64,000 nucleotides of DNA from DASZJY01 sp036260255 (lineage in GTDB: Bacteria > Actinomycetota > Acidimicrobiia > Acidimicrobiales > AC-14), in assembly GCA_036260255.1 (NCBI GenBank), contig DATAAF010000088.1, positions 6,487 through 70,486 of the forward strand, written 5' to 3'. The position numbers and the translations under genes are program-made. Each line of letters begins with the position of its first letter. Position 1 is the stretch's first letter. The notes under the pieces were generated by a model that had not been told where the DNA came from, made no database searches, and saw only the letters and a list, made by a program, of their open reading frames with translations. Shown one piece after another: positions 14,312 to 24,300 of the stretch.

Positions 14312-17209
14312 TCAGGGGGAAGGGACGGCCCTGCGCGCGTCCGCGATCAGCGCGGCCACGGCGGTGCGGGACGAGACGCCCAGCTTGGCCAGGATGTGGG
14401 CGACGTGCGACTCCACCGTCCGCTCGCTGACGAAGAGCTTGGCGGCGATCTCCCGGTTGGTCATCCCCTCGTAGATCAACTCGGCGATCTCGGCCTCGCG
14501 GCGGCTGAGCCCCGGGAGCGGGCCTCGGTCCTCCACTCGGCCCGGTGCCGGCACGCGGTGGCCGAGGCGGCGGAGCACGGCCGCTGCCTCTCCGGCGAGG
14601 TGCACCGCGCCACACACCGAGAGCTCCTCCGCCGCCGTCACCAGCTCTGCGACAGCCGGCTCGCGGTCGCTCGAGGCGGCAAGGGCGCGACCGGCGAGCA
14701 CGCGGGCCCGGGCCGCGTCGAGGCGGGCACCAACCCCCTCGGCGGCTCGAGCCGAGGCCCGGGCGTGATCTACGGCGAGGGCGTGGTCGCCCCGTTCGAG
14801 CGCCACTTCGGCCGAAGCCCTCCGGGCGAAGATGTCGGCGAAGGGCAGTCCCAGCCTTTCGGCGAACGACTCCGCCCGCCGAGCCCACTCCTCGGCCTCG
14901 ACGAGCCGGCCCCGGCCGAGCTCGGCGCGGGTGAGGATCTCGTAGCAGAGACACTTGATCGAGGGAGCCACCAGCGGCAGGTCAGGACCACCGACCCGTT
15001 GCAGGATGACCTCCGCGGCGCGGCCGGGCTCGCCCCTCTCGATGATCGAGGCCGCCACCGTCCACCCGGCCGCCGCCGAGATGACGCTGCGCTCCAGGCG
15101 CGGCGCCAGCGTCAGGCTCTCCTCGGCCGCCTTGCCCGCCTCCGCGGTGTGGCCGGCCAGGGCCGCGATCCAGGACTGCAGCCCGAGCGCGAACGAAAGC
15201 TCTTGGGCGTTGCCGGTCAGGCGGGAGGACTCCGAAGCCCGTTCCGCCAGCTCGAGCGCCTCCGCCAGCCGGCCCTGTGCGCTCGTGGCCCACGCGAGGG
15301 CGGTGGTCATGAGCTTCAGCAGCGCCCCCTGGCCGGTCGACCGGGCCAGCGCCAGGCCGCGGGTCACGTGACGTTCGGCCTCCGAGAAGCGGCCCATGAG
15401 CACCGAGCAGTAACCGAGGTGCATGGCCGTGTCGAGCCGGCTGGCCAGCTCGTCGTCGGGCAGGGCGACGAACAGCTCGGTGGCCTCGGCCAGGTGCTGT
15501 GTCGCCCCTGTGATGTCGCCCTCGCAACACTCGGCGTAGGCCAGGTGAAGCGTCGCGGCGGCAATGAGGAGCCGGTCGCCGATGTCGCTGGCCAGTGCCA
15601 GCCCCCCCATGGCCCACGTGCGCATGCCGTCGAAGTCGGACATCCACAAACCGTCGGCCGACAGCTCGAGGTGGAGCGTGACCGCATCCGGCGACCGGGC
15701 GTCGGACAGCTCCTCGAGCGCTCGTCGCAACCGGTTGCGGGCCTCGACGTGGAGCCCGAGGAGGTGCTCGACGGCCGCGCACACCGCGGTGAGCCGCACG
15801 TGGAGCGAGGTCTGGTCGGGCGGGATCAGCGCCAGGGTCTCCAGCAAGGCCTCTCGGGCCTCTTCCAGCCGGCCCGATGCCCCGAGGGCCGTGGCCCTGG
15901 CCGCCAGGAGCTGGATCCGGCGGGCCGCTTCTCGCTCGCCCTCCGGCAGGAGGCGGATGGCGGCGGCGAACCACTCGGCGGCGGTCACCGGGGCGTGGAC
16001 CGCGACCGACTCGCCCGCCTGGCTCAGAAGGCTCACTGCCTCGAGGTCACCGGTCCGCGCCGACCGCGCCACGTGATGGGCGCGAGCCGCCGCTGGTGCA
16101 CCCCGGGCGGCGAGCGCGTCGGCCGCCCGGCGATGGGCGGCGAGTCTCCACCCGCGCCCGGCCGAGGTGTAGACAGCGCGCCGCACGATGGGGTGGCGGA
16201 ACCGGAAACGGCGAGGGACGCCAGTGGGCTGAAGGAGGCCGGCGTCGAAGAGCTCGTCCAGCGGCTCGAGGACCTCCTCCTCATCGAGCTCTGCGATCTC
16301 GGCGGCCAGATCGAGCTCGAAGGGGTCGCCCGCGACGGCGCCGGCGCGCAGCACGAGGGTGGCCTGGGACGAGAGCAATGCGAGCTCCTGGGAGATGACC
16401 GCGACGACGCCCGCCGGCACCTCTTCGACGATGACTGCCGCCTCCTGCTCGGAGCCGGCGCGGTGACGTCCCGTCCGCAGCAGCTCCTCGAGGAAGAAGG
16501 GGTTCCCGCCGCTTTCCCGGTAGAGCGCTTGCCGCTGGGCGGCGTCCACGCCCGCGCCCATGAGCGCTTCGGCCTCCCCGCTCGTGAGGGGACCGAGCTC
16601 GAGACGGGTGACCGCCCCCTCCCGGGTCGCCGCGTCGAGGACCAGGTGTAGCCGGGTCGGGGCCTGGTGCGGGCGAAGGGCAAGAAGGAAGAGCACCGGC
16701 GCGGCCGGTGGGTGACGGAGCAGGTAGGAGAGGAGCTCCACCGAGGCGGGATCGGCCCAGTGCAGGTCGTCGAGAGCGAGGACCAGGGGGCGCCGGGCGG
16801 CCAGCAGCTCGATGAGGGCGCGCACGGCCCTGAACGCCCGGTACCGCTCCTCCTGGAGCATGTCGGTCCCCCCGCCGGGTGGACCGACGGACGGAAGCAC
16901 GGCGGCGAGGTGGACGAGGGTGTCCGAGGGAAGGTCGTCGAGAACGGGACCCAGGCCGGCGACGTAGGCGTCGAGGGCGTCGGCCACCACCCCGAAGGGC
17001 AGGTCGCGCTCCAGCTCACCACCCCGGCCCCCCAAGGCCAGGTAGCCGCGGGTTTCCGCCTCCCTCGTCAGCTCGGCGAGTAGGCGGGTCTTGCCGATTC
17101 CCGGCTGCCCGAGCACCGCCAGGAACGCCGGGGAGCCACTGCGCAGCGCGTCGAGGGCCTCCTCCCCGAGGCGAAGTTCGTTCTCCCGACCGACAAGCTC
17201 GCTCCCCAC
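14312..17209 (-). CDS. LuxR-family ATPase regulator (LAL type)
   Basis: A 965-residue transcriptional activator of the large ATP-binding LuxR group. The N-terminus has an AAA/NACHT-like ATPase with Walker A GQPGIGKTRLL at about residues 34-44 and the Walker B block PLVLALDDLHWADPAS at about 140. The middle 500 residues are TPR-like helical repeats. The C-terminus (about 905-955) is a LuxR HTH: LSRREAEIAELIYEGMTNRE, then SERTVESHVAHILAKLGV. Such proteins sense a ligand through the repeats and activate nearby genes. The secreted FG-GAP gene directly downstream or the divergent 17320-20500 pair are candidate targets. Confidence 0.9.
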   Translation of the reverse strand: MGSELVGRENELRLGEEALDALRSGSPAFLAVLGQPGIGKTRLLAELTREAETRGYLALGGRGGELERDLPFGVVADALDAYVAGLGPVLDDLPSDTLVHLAAVLPSVGPPGGGTDMLQEERYRAFRAVRALIELLAARRPLVLALDDLHWADPASVELLSYLLRHPPAAPVLFLLALRPHQAPTRLHLVLDAATREGAVTRLELGPLTSGEAEALMGAGVDAAQRQALYRESGGNPFFLEELLRTGRHRAGSEQEAAVIVEEVPAGVVAVISQELALLSSQATLVLRAGAVAGDPFELDLAAEIAELDEEEVLEPLDELFDAGLLQPTGVPRRFRFRHPIVRRAVYTSAGRGWRLAAHRRAADALAARGAPAAARAHHVARSARTGDLEAVSLLSQAGESVAVHAPVTAAEWFAAAIRLLPEGEREAARRIQLLAARATALGASGRLEEAREALLETLALIPPDQTSLHVRLTAVCAAVEHLLGLHVEARNRLRRALEELSDARSPDAVTLHLELSADGLWMSDFDGMRTWAMGGLALASDIGDRLLIAAATLHLAYAECCEGDITGATQHLAEATELFVALPDDELASRLDTAMHLGYCSVLMGRFSEAERHVTRGLALARSTGQGALLKLMTTALAWATSAQGRLAEALELAERASESSRLTGNAQELSFALGLQSWIAALAGHTAEAGKAAEESLTLAPRLERSVISAAAGWTVAASIIERGEPGRAAEVILQRVGGPDLPLVAPSIKCLCYEILTRAELGRGRLVEAEEWARRAESFAERLGLPFADIFARRASAEVALERGDHALAVDHARASARAAEGVGARLDAARARVLAGRALAASSDREPAVAELVTAAEELSVCGAVHLAGEAAAVLRRLGHRVPAPGRVEDRGPLPGLSRREAEIAELIYEGMTNREIAAKLFVSERTVESHVAHILAKLGVSSRTAVAALIADARRAVPSP

Positions 17210-17319
17210 CCTCGGACGGGAATTCTAAGCGTCCACGGATACGGCGCTGGCGGGTGGCTCCCGAAAATCAGTACCTGGCACCGATGCACCTGGGAGGCGG
17301 CCGTCCGCAGACTCGGTCC

Positions 17320-17562
17320 GTGCGCACCTACCTGCTCTGCCACCGCCACCGCCCGTCTGAGTGCCGCATCGTATTCGCCGCCTGGAAGGGCTTCGACAGC
17401 CCCCTACGACGCAGCCCCGTGCTGGCGTCGTGCGACTGCGGCGACCACGCCATGTGGTGGACCGCCCGTGCGATCGACCAAGACACGGCCCTCGGTCAAC
17501 TCCCGCCCTACGTCGCCACCCGAACCGAGGCGGTCGAGGTCAGCGAGCTGACGATCCAGTGA
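17320..17562 (+). CDS. Small uncharacterised actinobacterial protein, 80 residues
   Basis: Begins at GTG 17320 (VRTYLLCHRHRPSECRIVFA) and ends 14 bp before the next gene. A longer start at ATG 17284 is possible. Features are an N-terminal LCHRHRPSEC, a central WKGFDSPLRR, then ASCDCGDHAMWW and QLPPYVATRTEAVEV. The His and Cys pattern could bind a metal. I recall similar short hypothetical proteins in other actinobacteria but know no function. It is divergent from the LAL regulator and probably co-transcribed with the secreted protein downstream. Confidence 0.65.
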   Translation: MRTYLLCHRHRPSECRIVFAAWKGFDSPLRRSPVLASCDCGDHAMWWTARAIDQDTALGQLPPYVATRTEAVEVSELTIQ

Positions 17563-17575
17563 GAGGAGGCACTGA

Positions 17576-20500
17576 GTGATCCCCCGTGCACGACCCGGAG
17601 TCGCCCTCCTCGCCGCCGTGTTGGCGTTCGGCTCCCTCGCGACGTCGGGACGGGCGCAGGAGGCGACCGTCGAAGCGGAGGTGACGGTCGGTGCCGAGAT
17701 GAACCTCGGCGAGGTGCTCGACGTCCTCACCTACCGCGTGCACACCCTCTTCGTGAATCCGGACAAGACCGTCGTCGAGCGCACGGTTCCGGCCGTGGTG
17801 GGGGTCCCCAAGCCGGTGAACGTCGACACGGTGATCGGACCCGATCTGGTGGTGGAGATCGTCCCGCTCCCGCCCAACCTCATCACGGTCAGCTTCACTC
17901 GCACCCCGACCGCGCTGGGTCGCCTACCCGTGCTGGCCGAGATCCTGGCCGAGGCACCGGGCGGCGTCAGCGCTTCCTTCGGCTTCGACGCCCGCGAGGG
18001 CAGGACCCCACCGGCGTTCAACGGCACCTTCACCTTCGACCTGCGCGGGGGGAGCAGCCTGGGCGCCACCGCCCAGACGGCGTTCCCGAGCACGTCTCCG
18101 ACGCTGGGTGTCGTGGCGGGCGTCTCCACCAAGGGGCCGGACGGGACACCGGTGGACCCGACCACGGCGCGTGCGGATCTGTCGCCGGTGCCCGGCTCCA
18201 TGCGGGTCGGCGTGGACCGAACGGACGACCCGGCCGCGCCCCGGGTGGACGTCACCGTCGAGACCAGCTCGCCGACCACCGTCGACGTGGACGCCACGAC
18301 CGTGAAGGGCGACGTCGAACGCCGCGTCGTCGGCACGCTCGACCAGCTGCCGGAGAACGTCACCGTCGGCGTCACCAGGGAGTTGGCTACCGGCCTTCAC
18401 CACATCGACTACGACGCCTCGGGACCGATCAGCCATGTGGACCTCGACTACCTGGAGAAGGAAGACGGAGTCGTCGACAAGCACATTGTGGGAAGGCTCG
18501 ACGGCGTCCCCACGGTGATCGACGCCGACGTGACCATCACGGAGGTCCCGGACGGCGACGACGTGAAGAAGACGGCGCGCGTCGAGCTCTCCGGCAATGC
18601 CGCCATCGGCACTGCCGAGGTGGGCTTCAACAAGAAGGAGGGAGAGTCGCCCCTGCCCGAAGGCATCGCCGAGCCCGTCTACGCGGTCGCTGCCCTCGAC
18701 AACGAGAACGACCTCGGCGTGGTGTCGGCGGCGGTGCGAGGGCCGGGCGTGCAGACCATCTTCGCCGACACCAGTGACCCGCTCGTCGTCGATGTCGTCT
18801 CCGCCGGTGGCGCGCTACGCGCCAACGTCACCGACACCCGCCCCGACGGGAAGGCGGCCACCATGACCGGCACGCTCGAGCGCGTTCCCGGCGACGTCCG
18901 CGTCGAGTTCTCGCCCACCGCGGGGACGCTGACCTACGACGCCGACGACCCCATCGACGTGGCGACGTTCGTTCTCGACGATCCCGCCGGGATCGGGAGT
19001 ACGGGCGCCGGCGGCCCCCTCGAGAGCCCCCGGGGGGTGCTCGCGAAGCGGCTCGACGCCCGGGTCGAGAAGATCCCGGCCGGCACGGTCAAGGTGACGT
19101 TCAAGCCAGCGGGTGAGAGCTCGACCGGGAAGCCGCTGGTGACGCTCGACGCCGGCGAGGACACCGAGGGGAATCCCCGGAGCGTCGGGCTCGTACGGGC
19201 GCTCCTCACCAGTGGACCCGAGGCGGTGACCGCGCTCCCCGAAGGTGCCGACGGCGTCGTGGTCGAGGACTTCGCCAACCGCTTCGTCGCCTTCGCCCAG
19301 CTGTCCGGGCTCCGCCGTCTCGAGGTCCGGACGGACGGGCAGCAGGAGAACCGCCCGGGGCCGGTGGGTGCCCGGCCCGTGGCCCATGTGGAGGTCGACG
19401 CCGTGAACGACAACCCCTTCGTCGCCCGACTCGACCGCGAGGCGAACGGCGCCGACGAGTTCCTGCGGGCCGAACTGTCGAAGCTGCCGCCGAACCTCTC
19501 CATCGACCTGTTCGCCTTCGACCGCATCCCCTGCAGCGAGGTGGCGGAGGACATCAACCTCGGTGACGGTGTCGTCCTGGCCGACGGCTGCAAGGCGTTT
19601 CTCATCGCTCCCGACGGGAGCGTCGCGACCGAGCCGCTGTTCGACCTCGATCCCGACGCCAACGGGTTCTGGGACACCAAGGTCCAGGGCACGAACGGGG
19701 TGTTCGAGCCGAGCATCGGGATCCAGGCCATCTACCGGGCGGGCGAGGTGGTGGACGACGTGGTCGTCCGCACCAACATGGGCGGTCTGCCGAACCCCGC
19801 CTTCGTCCACCTCGAGGACGTGCCCGAGAACGTCGAGCTGTGCCTCTCCGAGAAGGAGACGTGCACCATCGAGCCTGGGCCTCCGGAGCGGGAAGGCATC
19901 ACCTTCCAGTTCGACGCCGACGGGCCCATGACGGTGGACGCCTTCCTCTGCCAGGAGCCGGCCACGGGCGCGTGCACCGTCGCCGAAGGATTCGAAGACC
20001 TGCCCGAGGACGAGCAGCTCACCAGGGCGACGCAGCTCAAGAACGACATGAAGACCGGGTTCTGGCTCTTCGACGTGCGCCTGGAGGACCTTTCCTTCGA
20101 GTTCCACACCAGGAAGAAGACGCCGACGGTCATCTTCCTCGACACCGGGGCCAAGCCCGTCACCGGTCTGTTCGCCTTGAAGCAGGAGCGGGTCAGCGTC
20201 AACGCCGCACTCATCCCCATCCCGCTCGGCGCGGCCGGCGTGATCGAGGGGGCGATCGACGTCGACGCCACGATCGACCTTCTCCCCGACCTCCTCCGGC
20301 TCGGCCTCGACGCCGACATCTCGAACTTCCCGGGGTCGGCCCTGAACGCCGACGGCATGGAGATCTCGATCGACGGCGTGAATCCGGCCTTCAAGAAGGG
20401 GTTGCGCTGTGGGGAGACCACCAACATCGACATCAACGCCGATGCGCCGCTCGAGTTCCTGGGGCGCGACCTGACCGCCGAGCTCTGCCGGGCCGAATGA
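17576..20500 (+). CDS. Large secreted protein of unknown function, 974 residues
   Basis: GTG 17576 follows GAGAGGAGGC. The first 27 residues form a signal peptide (hydrophobic ALLAAVLAFGSLATSG, cleavage near GRAQ). The rest is soluble, acidic and rich in Val, Asp, Thr and Pro, as in all-beta extracellular proteins. A loosely repeated motif of the form G-x-L-x-x-(L/V)-P-x-x-V-x-V recurs, for example GTLDQLPENVTVGV, GRLDGVPTVIDADV, GTLERVPGDVRVEF and AELSKLPPNLSIDL. Two cysteine pairs occur late (CLSEKETC, CQEPATGAC). No anchor or catalytic motif is seen. I do not recognise the family; an adhesin or surface-layer component is possible. Confidence 0.7.
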   Translation: MIPRARPGVALLAAVLAFGSLATSGRAQEATVEAEVTVGAEMNLGEVLDVLTYRVHTLFVNPDKTVVERTVPAVVGVPKPVNVDTVIGPDLVVEIVPLPPNLITVSFTRTPTALGRLPVLAEILAEAPGGVSASFGFDAREGRTPPAFNGTFTFDLRGGSSLGATAQTAFPSTSPTLGVVAGVSTKGPDGTPVDPTTARADLSPVPGSMRVGVDRTDDPAAPRVDVTVETSSPTTVDVDATTVKGDVERRVVGTLDQLPENVTVGVTRELATGLHHIDYDASGPISHVDLDYLEKEDGVVDKHIVGRLDGVPTVIDADVTITEVPDGDDVKKTARVELSGNAAIGTAEVGFNKKEGESPLPEGIAEPVYAVAALDNENDLGVVSAAVRGPGVQTIFADTSDPLVVDVVSAGGALRANVTDTRPDGKAATMTGTLERVPGDVRVEFSPTAGTLTYDADDPIDVATFVLDDPAGIGSTGAGGPLESPRGVLAKRLDARVEKIPAGTVKVTFKPAGESSTGKPLVTLDAGEDTEGNPRSVGLVRALLTSGPEAVTALPEGADGVVVEDFANRFVAFAQLSGLRRLEVRTDGQQENRPGPVGARPVAHVEVDAVNDNPFVARLDREANGADEFLRAELSKLPPNLSIDLFAFDRIPCSEVAEDINLGDGVVLADGCKAFLIAPDGSVATEPLFDLDPDANGFWDTKVQGTNGVFEPSIGIQAIYRAGEVVDDVVVRTNMGGLPNPAFVHLEDVPENVELCLSEKETCTIEPGPPEREGITFQFDADGPMTVDAFLCQEPATGACTVAEGFEDLPEDEQLTRATQLKNDMKTGFWLFDVRLEDLSFEFHTRKKTPTVIFLDTGAKPVTGLFALKQERVSVNAALIPIPLGAAGVIEGAIDVDATIDLLPDLLRLGLDADISNFPGSALNADGMEISIDGVNPAFKKGLRCGETTNIDINADAPLEFLGRDLTAELCRAE

Positions 20501-20554
20501 GCACTCCGGCGGCGCCGTACCGCTCCGTGTGCGCCCGGCACAGACGTCCTCCGC

Positions 20555-20926
20555 TCACCGGTCCACGCAGATCCCGGGCACGGCGACCTTCTGGAAGAGG
20601 TGCGGCGACGCGACGGTCGAGTCGGGATAGCGGGCGAACGTCTCCTGGAACGCGGGGTCGCCGAAGGCCGCCTTGAACGCCTCGACCGACTCCCACACGG
20701 CGACGTTGAGGAACGTCGAGCTCCCGGCCACCCCCCGGTGCAGCTGTGTGGAGATGAACCCGGGCTTGGCCTTGAGGTAGGCCGCGTCAGCCGCCCAGGC
20801 CTCCAGCAGGGCGTCGGCGTCCTCGGGTTCGACGTGGAAGGTGTTGACGAGGACGACCGGGCCGACCTCTCGGGCGAGTTGTTCGAACAACGTCACGTGC
20901 TTGTCCATCTCGACACGCTTCAACAT
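20555..20926 (-). CDS. Antibiotic biosynthesis monooxygenase family protein
   Basis: A 123-residue dimeric alpha/beta-barrel protein: PVVLVNTFHVEPEDADALLEAW, then PGFISTQLHRGVAGSSTFLNVAVWESVEAFKAAF. The ATG at 20926 is preceded by AAAGGAG. It overlaps the stop of the HMA-domain gene upstream (20920-20922), so the two are translationally coupled. The substrate is unknown; members degrade quinones, polyketides or heme. Confidence 0.78.
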   Translation of the reverse strand: MLKRVEMDKHVTLFEQLAREVGPVVLVNTFHVEPEDADALLEAWAADAAYLKAKPGFISTQLHRGVAGSSTFLNVAVWESVEAFKAAFGDPAFQETFARYPDSTVASPHLFQKVAVPGICVDR

Positions 20927-21318
20927 GATTCGCTCCTTTCATTTGGCTGCACGCGCTGACCGTCTCGCATCGCGCTGTCCCGTCGCTGTCCGCCGGCTTG
21001 TGAGAGGGGCGGCGAGATGCCATTCACTGCCTGCCGCGGTGGCCGGCCGTTGTCGGGCGAGGGGCTCACCACGACGGCCTCGTAGCCCGCGGCGGCGATG
21101 GCCGAGCGGAGCACGTCAGGCTCGGCCCTGCCCTGTACGCGGACCGTCCTCTTCGTCGCATCGGCCTCGAGAGCGACGACGCCAACCACGTCGCGGATCT
21201 GCGCGCTGACGGCCCGGACGCAGTGGCGGCACGTCATGGCCGGCACCGAGAACACGGTCTCGCCGGGCGCCGGCCCCGGTGGGTTGGTGAGACCCTCCAT
21301 GGCGTGAGGGTCTCCCAT
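20920..21318 (-). CDS. Heavy-metal-associated (HMA) domain protein with long tail
   Basis: Residues about 20-85 form a CopZ/HMA ferredoxin-like domain: VFSVPAMTCRHCVRAVSAQI with the metal-binding CxxC, then RTVRVQGRAEPDVLRSAIAAAGYEAVVV. Free-standing copper chaperones usually end there (about 70 residues). Here the frame runs on for about 47 polar residues (Gln, Arg, Ser, Pro) until it meets the ABM start. The tail could be read-through after a lost stop codon. ATG at 21303 (MEGLTN) is an alternative start. Confidence 0.72.
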   Translation of the reverse strand: MGDPHAMEGLTNPPGPAPGETVFSVPAMTCRHCVRAVSAQIRDVVGVVALEADATKRTVRVQGRAEPDVLRSAIAAAGYEAVVVSPSPDNGRPPRQAVNGISPPLSQAGGQRRDSAMRDGQRVQPNERSESC

Positions 21319-21395
21319 CGCACTTTCCGGACGCTGTCCGTCGCCTTTCGACGCGCTCGTCCACTCACACGCCGAGCGACGCCGTGCCGTTGTGG

Positions 21396-24300
21396 CTACT
21401 GGCGCCTTCGTGCCGGTTGGCCCGGTGGTGCCCCCGTGGTGCGTGTCGCCGCCGACTCCTCGGGGGCACCGCCAGCCCCGAGCAAAGCACCCGCGTCTTG
21501 GACGTCACGCCGCTCCATTGCGGTACGGGGGCGGACTGCACCGTCCCGAAGGGAGCTCGCCTCGTCGAGGAGCGCGGCGGCTTCAGCCGGCCGCCCGGCA
21601 GCAAGAGCCAACCGCGCCCGCTGCTCCAGCACACCCGCCCGCACGCCGGCTTCGCCCACGTTGCGAACCGCCTCGCAGGCGCGGGCGAGCGTCACGGCAG
21701 CTTCCGAGGCCTCATCCGAGTCCAGCTGGGCCGCGGCCAACCCCGTGAGCGCCGTCACCGACTCGGTGACCATCGCGGCGTGGTTGGTCACCTCCAGGGC
21801 CTCGGTGAACCGACGGCGGGCTTCTGCCGGGTCCCGGCGCAGGCGCGCCACGATGCCGTACCCGAGCGACGCCAGGCTGAGCATCGTGTCGTTGCCGAGC
21901 GAGCGGGCCACCCGCTCGCACTCGGCGTACCAACGCAGAGCGTCGTCGGTTTTCCCGACGTCCGCCGCGGCTCCCCCCAGCTCGGCGCACACCCGGGCCA
22001 CGTTGTTCTCCAGACCAGCGGCGCGACACACACGGAGGGCCCGGTGCAGGACCGTGACTGCCTCCTCTGCACGGCCGGCGAGCCGCAGCCCGGCACCGAG
22101 GTGCATCGGTACCGCCGAGCGTCCCCAGTCGTCGCCCAGGTCCTCGAACGACGCGATGGCTGCGTCGGCCAGGGCGAGGGCCCGTTCGTCGCCGCCGTTG
22201 CGCAGGAGGATCTCCATCTCCACGAAGTCGGCCAGCGCCTGGCCCCAGCGATCACCGTCGGCCGCCAGCGCCCCTCGGGCCGTAGCGACCTCCTGTAGGG
22301 ACCCGGCGACGTCGCCACCGGCGACGCCCTCGACGGCCAGCAGCAACCGCGAGATGGCAGCCCGACCCGGATCGTTCGCGCCCGCGAAGAGCGCCAGACT
22401 CTGTTGAGCGGCGTCGGCCGCCTCCCTGCTCGGGTGCACGATGCACCCCGCCGGCCGGAGCGAGAGCGACAGGGCCTGCAGCACGCGGGCGCGCGCCAGA
22501 GGCGACCCGCTCGAGCCGGCGTCGAGCACGGCAACAAGCTCACGACGTCCCTCGGTCTGGCGCCCGACGTACCAGTACCATCCCAGCGCGGCGGCCAGGC
22601 GGAGTCCGAGGTCGGGTTCGTTCGCGGCCCGCTCCCGGCACCAGCGCAGCGCCAGCTGGAAGTTGTCGTCCTCGGCCCGCAGCCGCGCCAGCCAGTCTGA
22701 CTGGTGCGGCCGCCGCAGCTCGGGCTCGGCGTACTCGGCGAGATCCAAGAAGTAGCGGGCGTGGCGCTCTCGCAGCGCCTCCGCCTCGCCCGCTTCGACG
22801 AGGCGGTCCCACGCGTACTGGCGGATCGTCTCCAGGAGCCCGAAGCGGCCACCCGAAGCCACCACGAGCGACTGCGCGACCAGCCCGCCGAGCAGGTCCA
22901 ACACGTCGGCGGAGGCCACCACGCCGCCGACGCAGACAGCTTCGGCCGCCTCCAGCGTCCAGCCGCCGCGGAAGACCGAGAGGCGCCGGAGCAGGACGCG
23001 TTGGGGCTCGGCGAGGAGGTCGTGGCTCCAGTCGATGGTGGCTCGGAGCGTGCGGTGCCTGGCTTCGGCGGTGCGGGGTCCGCCGGTCAGCAACTGGAAG
23101 CGGTCGTCGAGCCGCCTGGCGACCTCCGTGACCGGCAGCATGATGACCCGGGCGGCAGCGAGCTCGATGGCCAGCGGCATGCCGTCGAGACGCCGGCAGA
23201 TCCCGCGCACGACCTCCTCGTCCGTGCCGAGCGCGAACCCCGGGTCGACGCTCGCCGCCCGGTCGGCGAAGAGGGCGACGGCGTCGGCGTCGCCCAGCGG
23301 GGGGACCGGTAGCTGCACCTCTCCCGGCACGCCTAATGCCTCGCGGCTCGTGGCCATGATGCGGGTGCCCGGTGCCGCCGACCGCAGCAGGTGCTCGACC
23401 AGCCCGGCACAGGCGTCGACGAGGTGTTCGCAGTTGTCCAGTACCAGCAACACCTGGCGCGGTGCGAGCCATGCACCGACGAGCTCGCGGGGGGCGAGGG
23501 CGGGATCGGCGATCCCGAGCGCCTCGGCGATCGTCAGCGGGACACGGGCCCCGTCGGTGACACCGGCGAGGGCGACGAACCAGACCCCGTCGGGGTACGC
23601 GGGCGCCGCGGCCCGCGCCGCCTCGATGGCAAGCGACGTCTTGCCCGCACCACCGGGCCCGGTCAGGGTGAGCAGGCGGTTGTGCTCGAGGGCGGCAACC
23701 GCCCGGCTGAGGTCGGCGTGGCGGCCGATGAAGGAGCTGAGGCGCGCCGGCAGGTTGGTCGTGGGTCGGCCCTTGGTGGGCGCTTGCAGCGTCTCCTCCT
23801 GGCGGAGGATCGCTCCCTCCAGCTCTTGCAGGGCATCCGACGGGTCGAGACCGAGCTCGTCACGGAGCAGGCGCCGACCCTCCTGGTAGCGGGCGAGGGC
23901 GTCGGCGCTCCGGCCGCTTCGATGAAGCGCGAGCATCAGCTGGCCTCGCAGGCGCTCACGCAGAGGATGGGCGGCGACGAGGGCCTCGAGCTCGCTCACC
24001 AGCGCGACGTCACCGCCGTCTCGCAGGCGGTTCTCCACCTGCTCCTCGACCGCCGCGAGATACAACTCCTCGAGCCGGGTGACCTCCGCCCTGGCCCACT
24101 CATGGTCCCGGAACTCGGCGAGCGGGGGGCCGCGGTACAGGGCCAGCGCCTCTTCGAACCGCCGACCGGCGACGAGTCGGGCGAAGCGGAGGACGTCGAC
24201 GTCGTCCGGGTCCACCTCGAGGGCGTAGCCCGCCCGTTCGGTGCTGATGCGCCCGCCCAGCTGGCGGCGGAGCTTCGACACCCGTACCTGGAGGGCGTTG

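Noticed and set aside
11532..14474. 980-codon plus-strand open frame
   Set aside because: It is a shadow of the minus-strand FG-GAP gene, which has a signal peptide, calcium-loop repeats and a ribosome-binding site; the plus frame has no family pattern.
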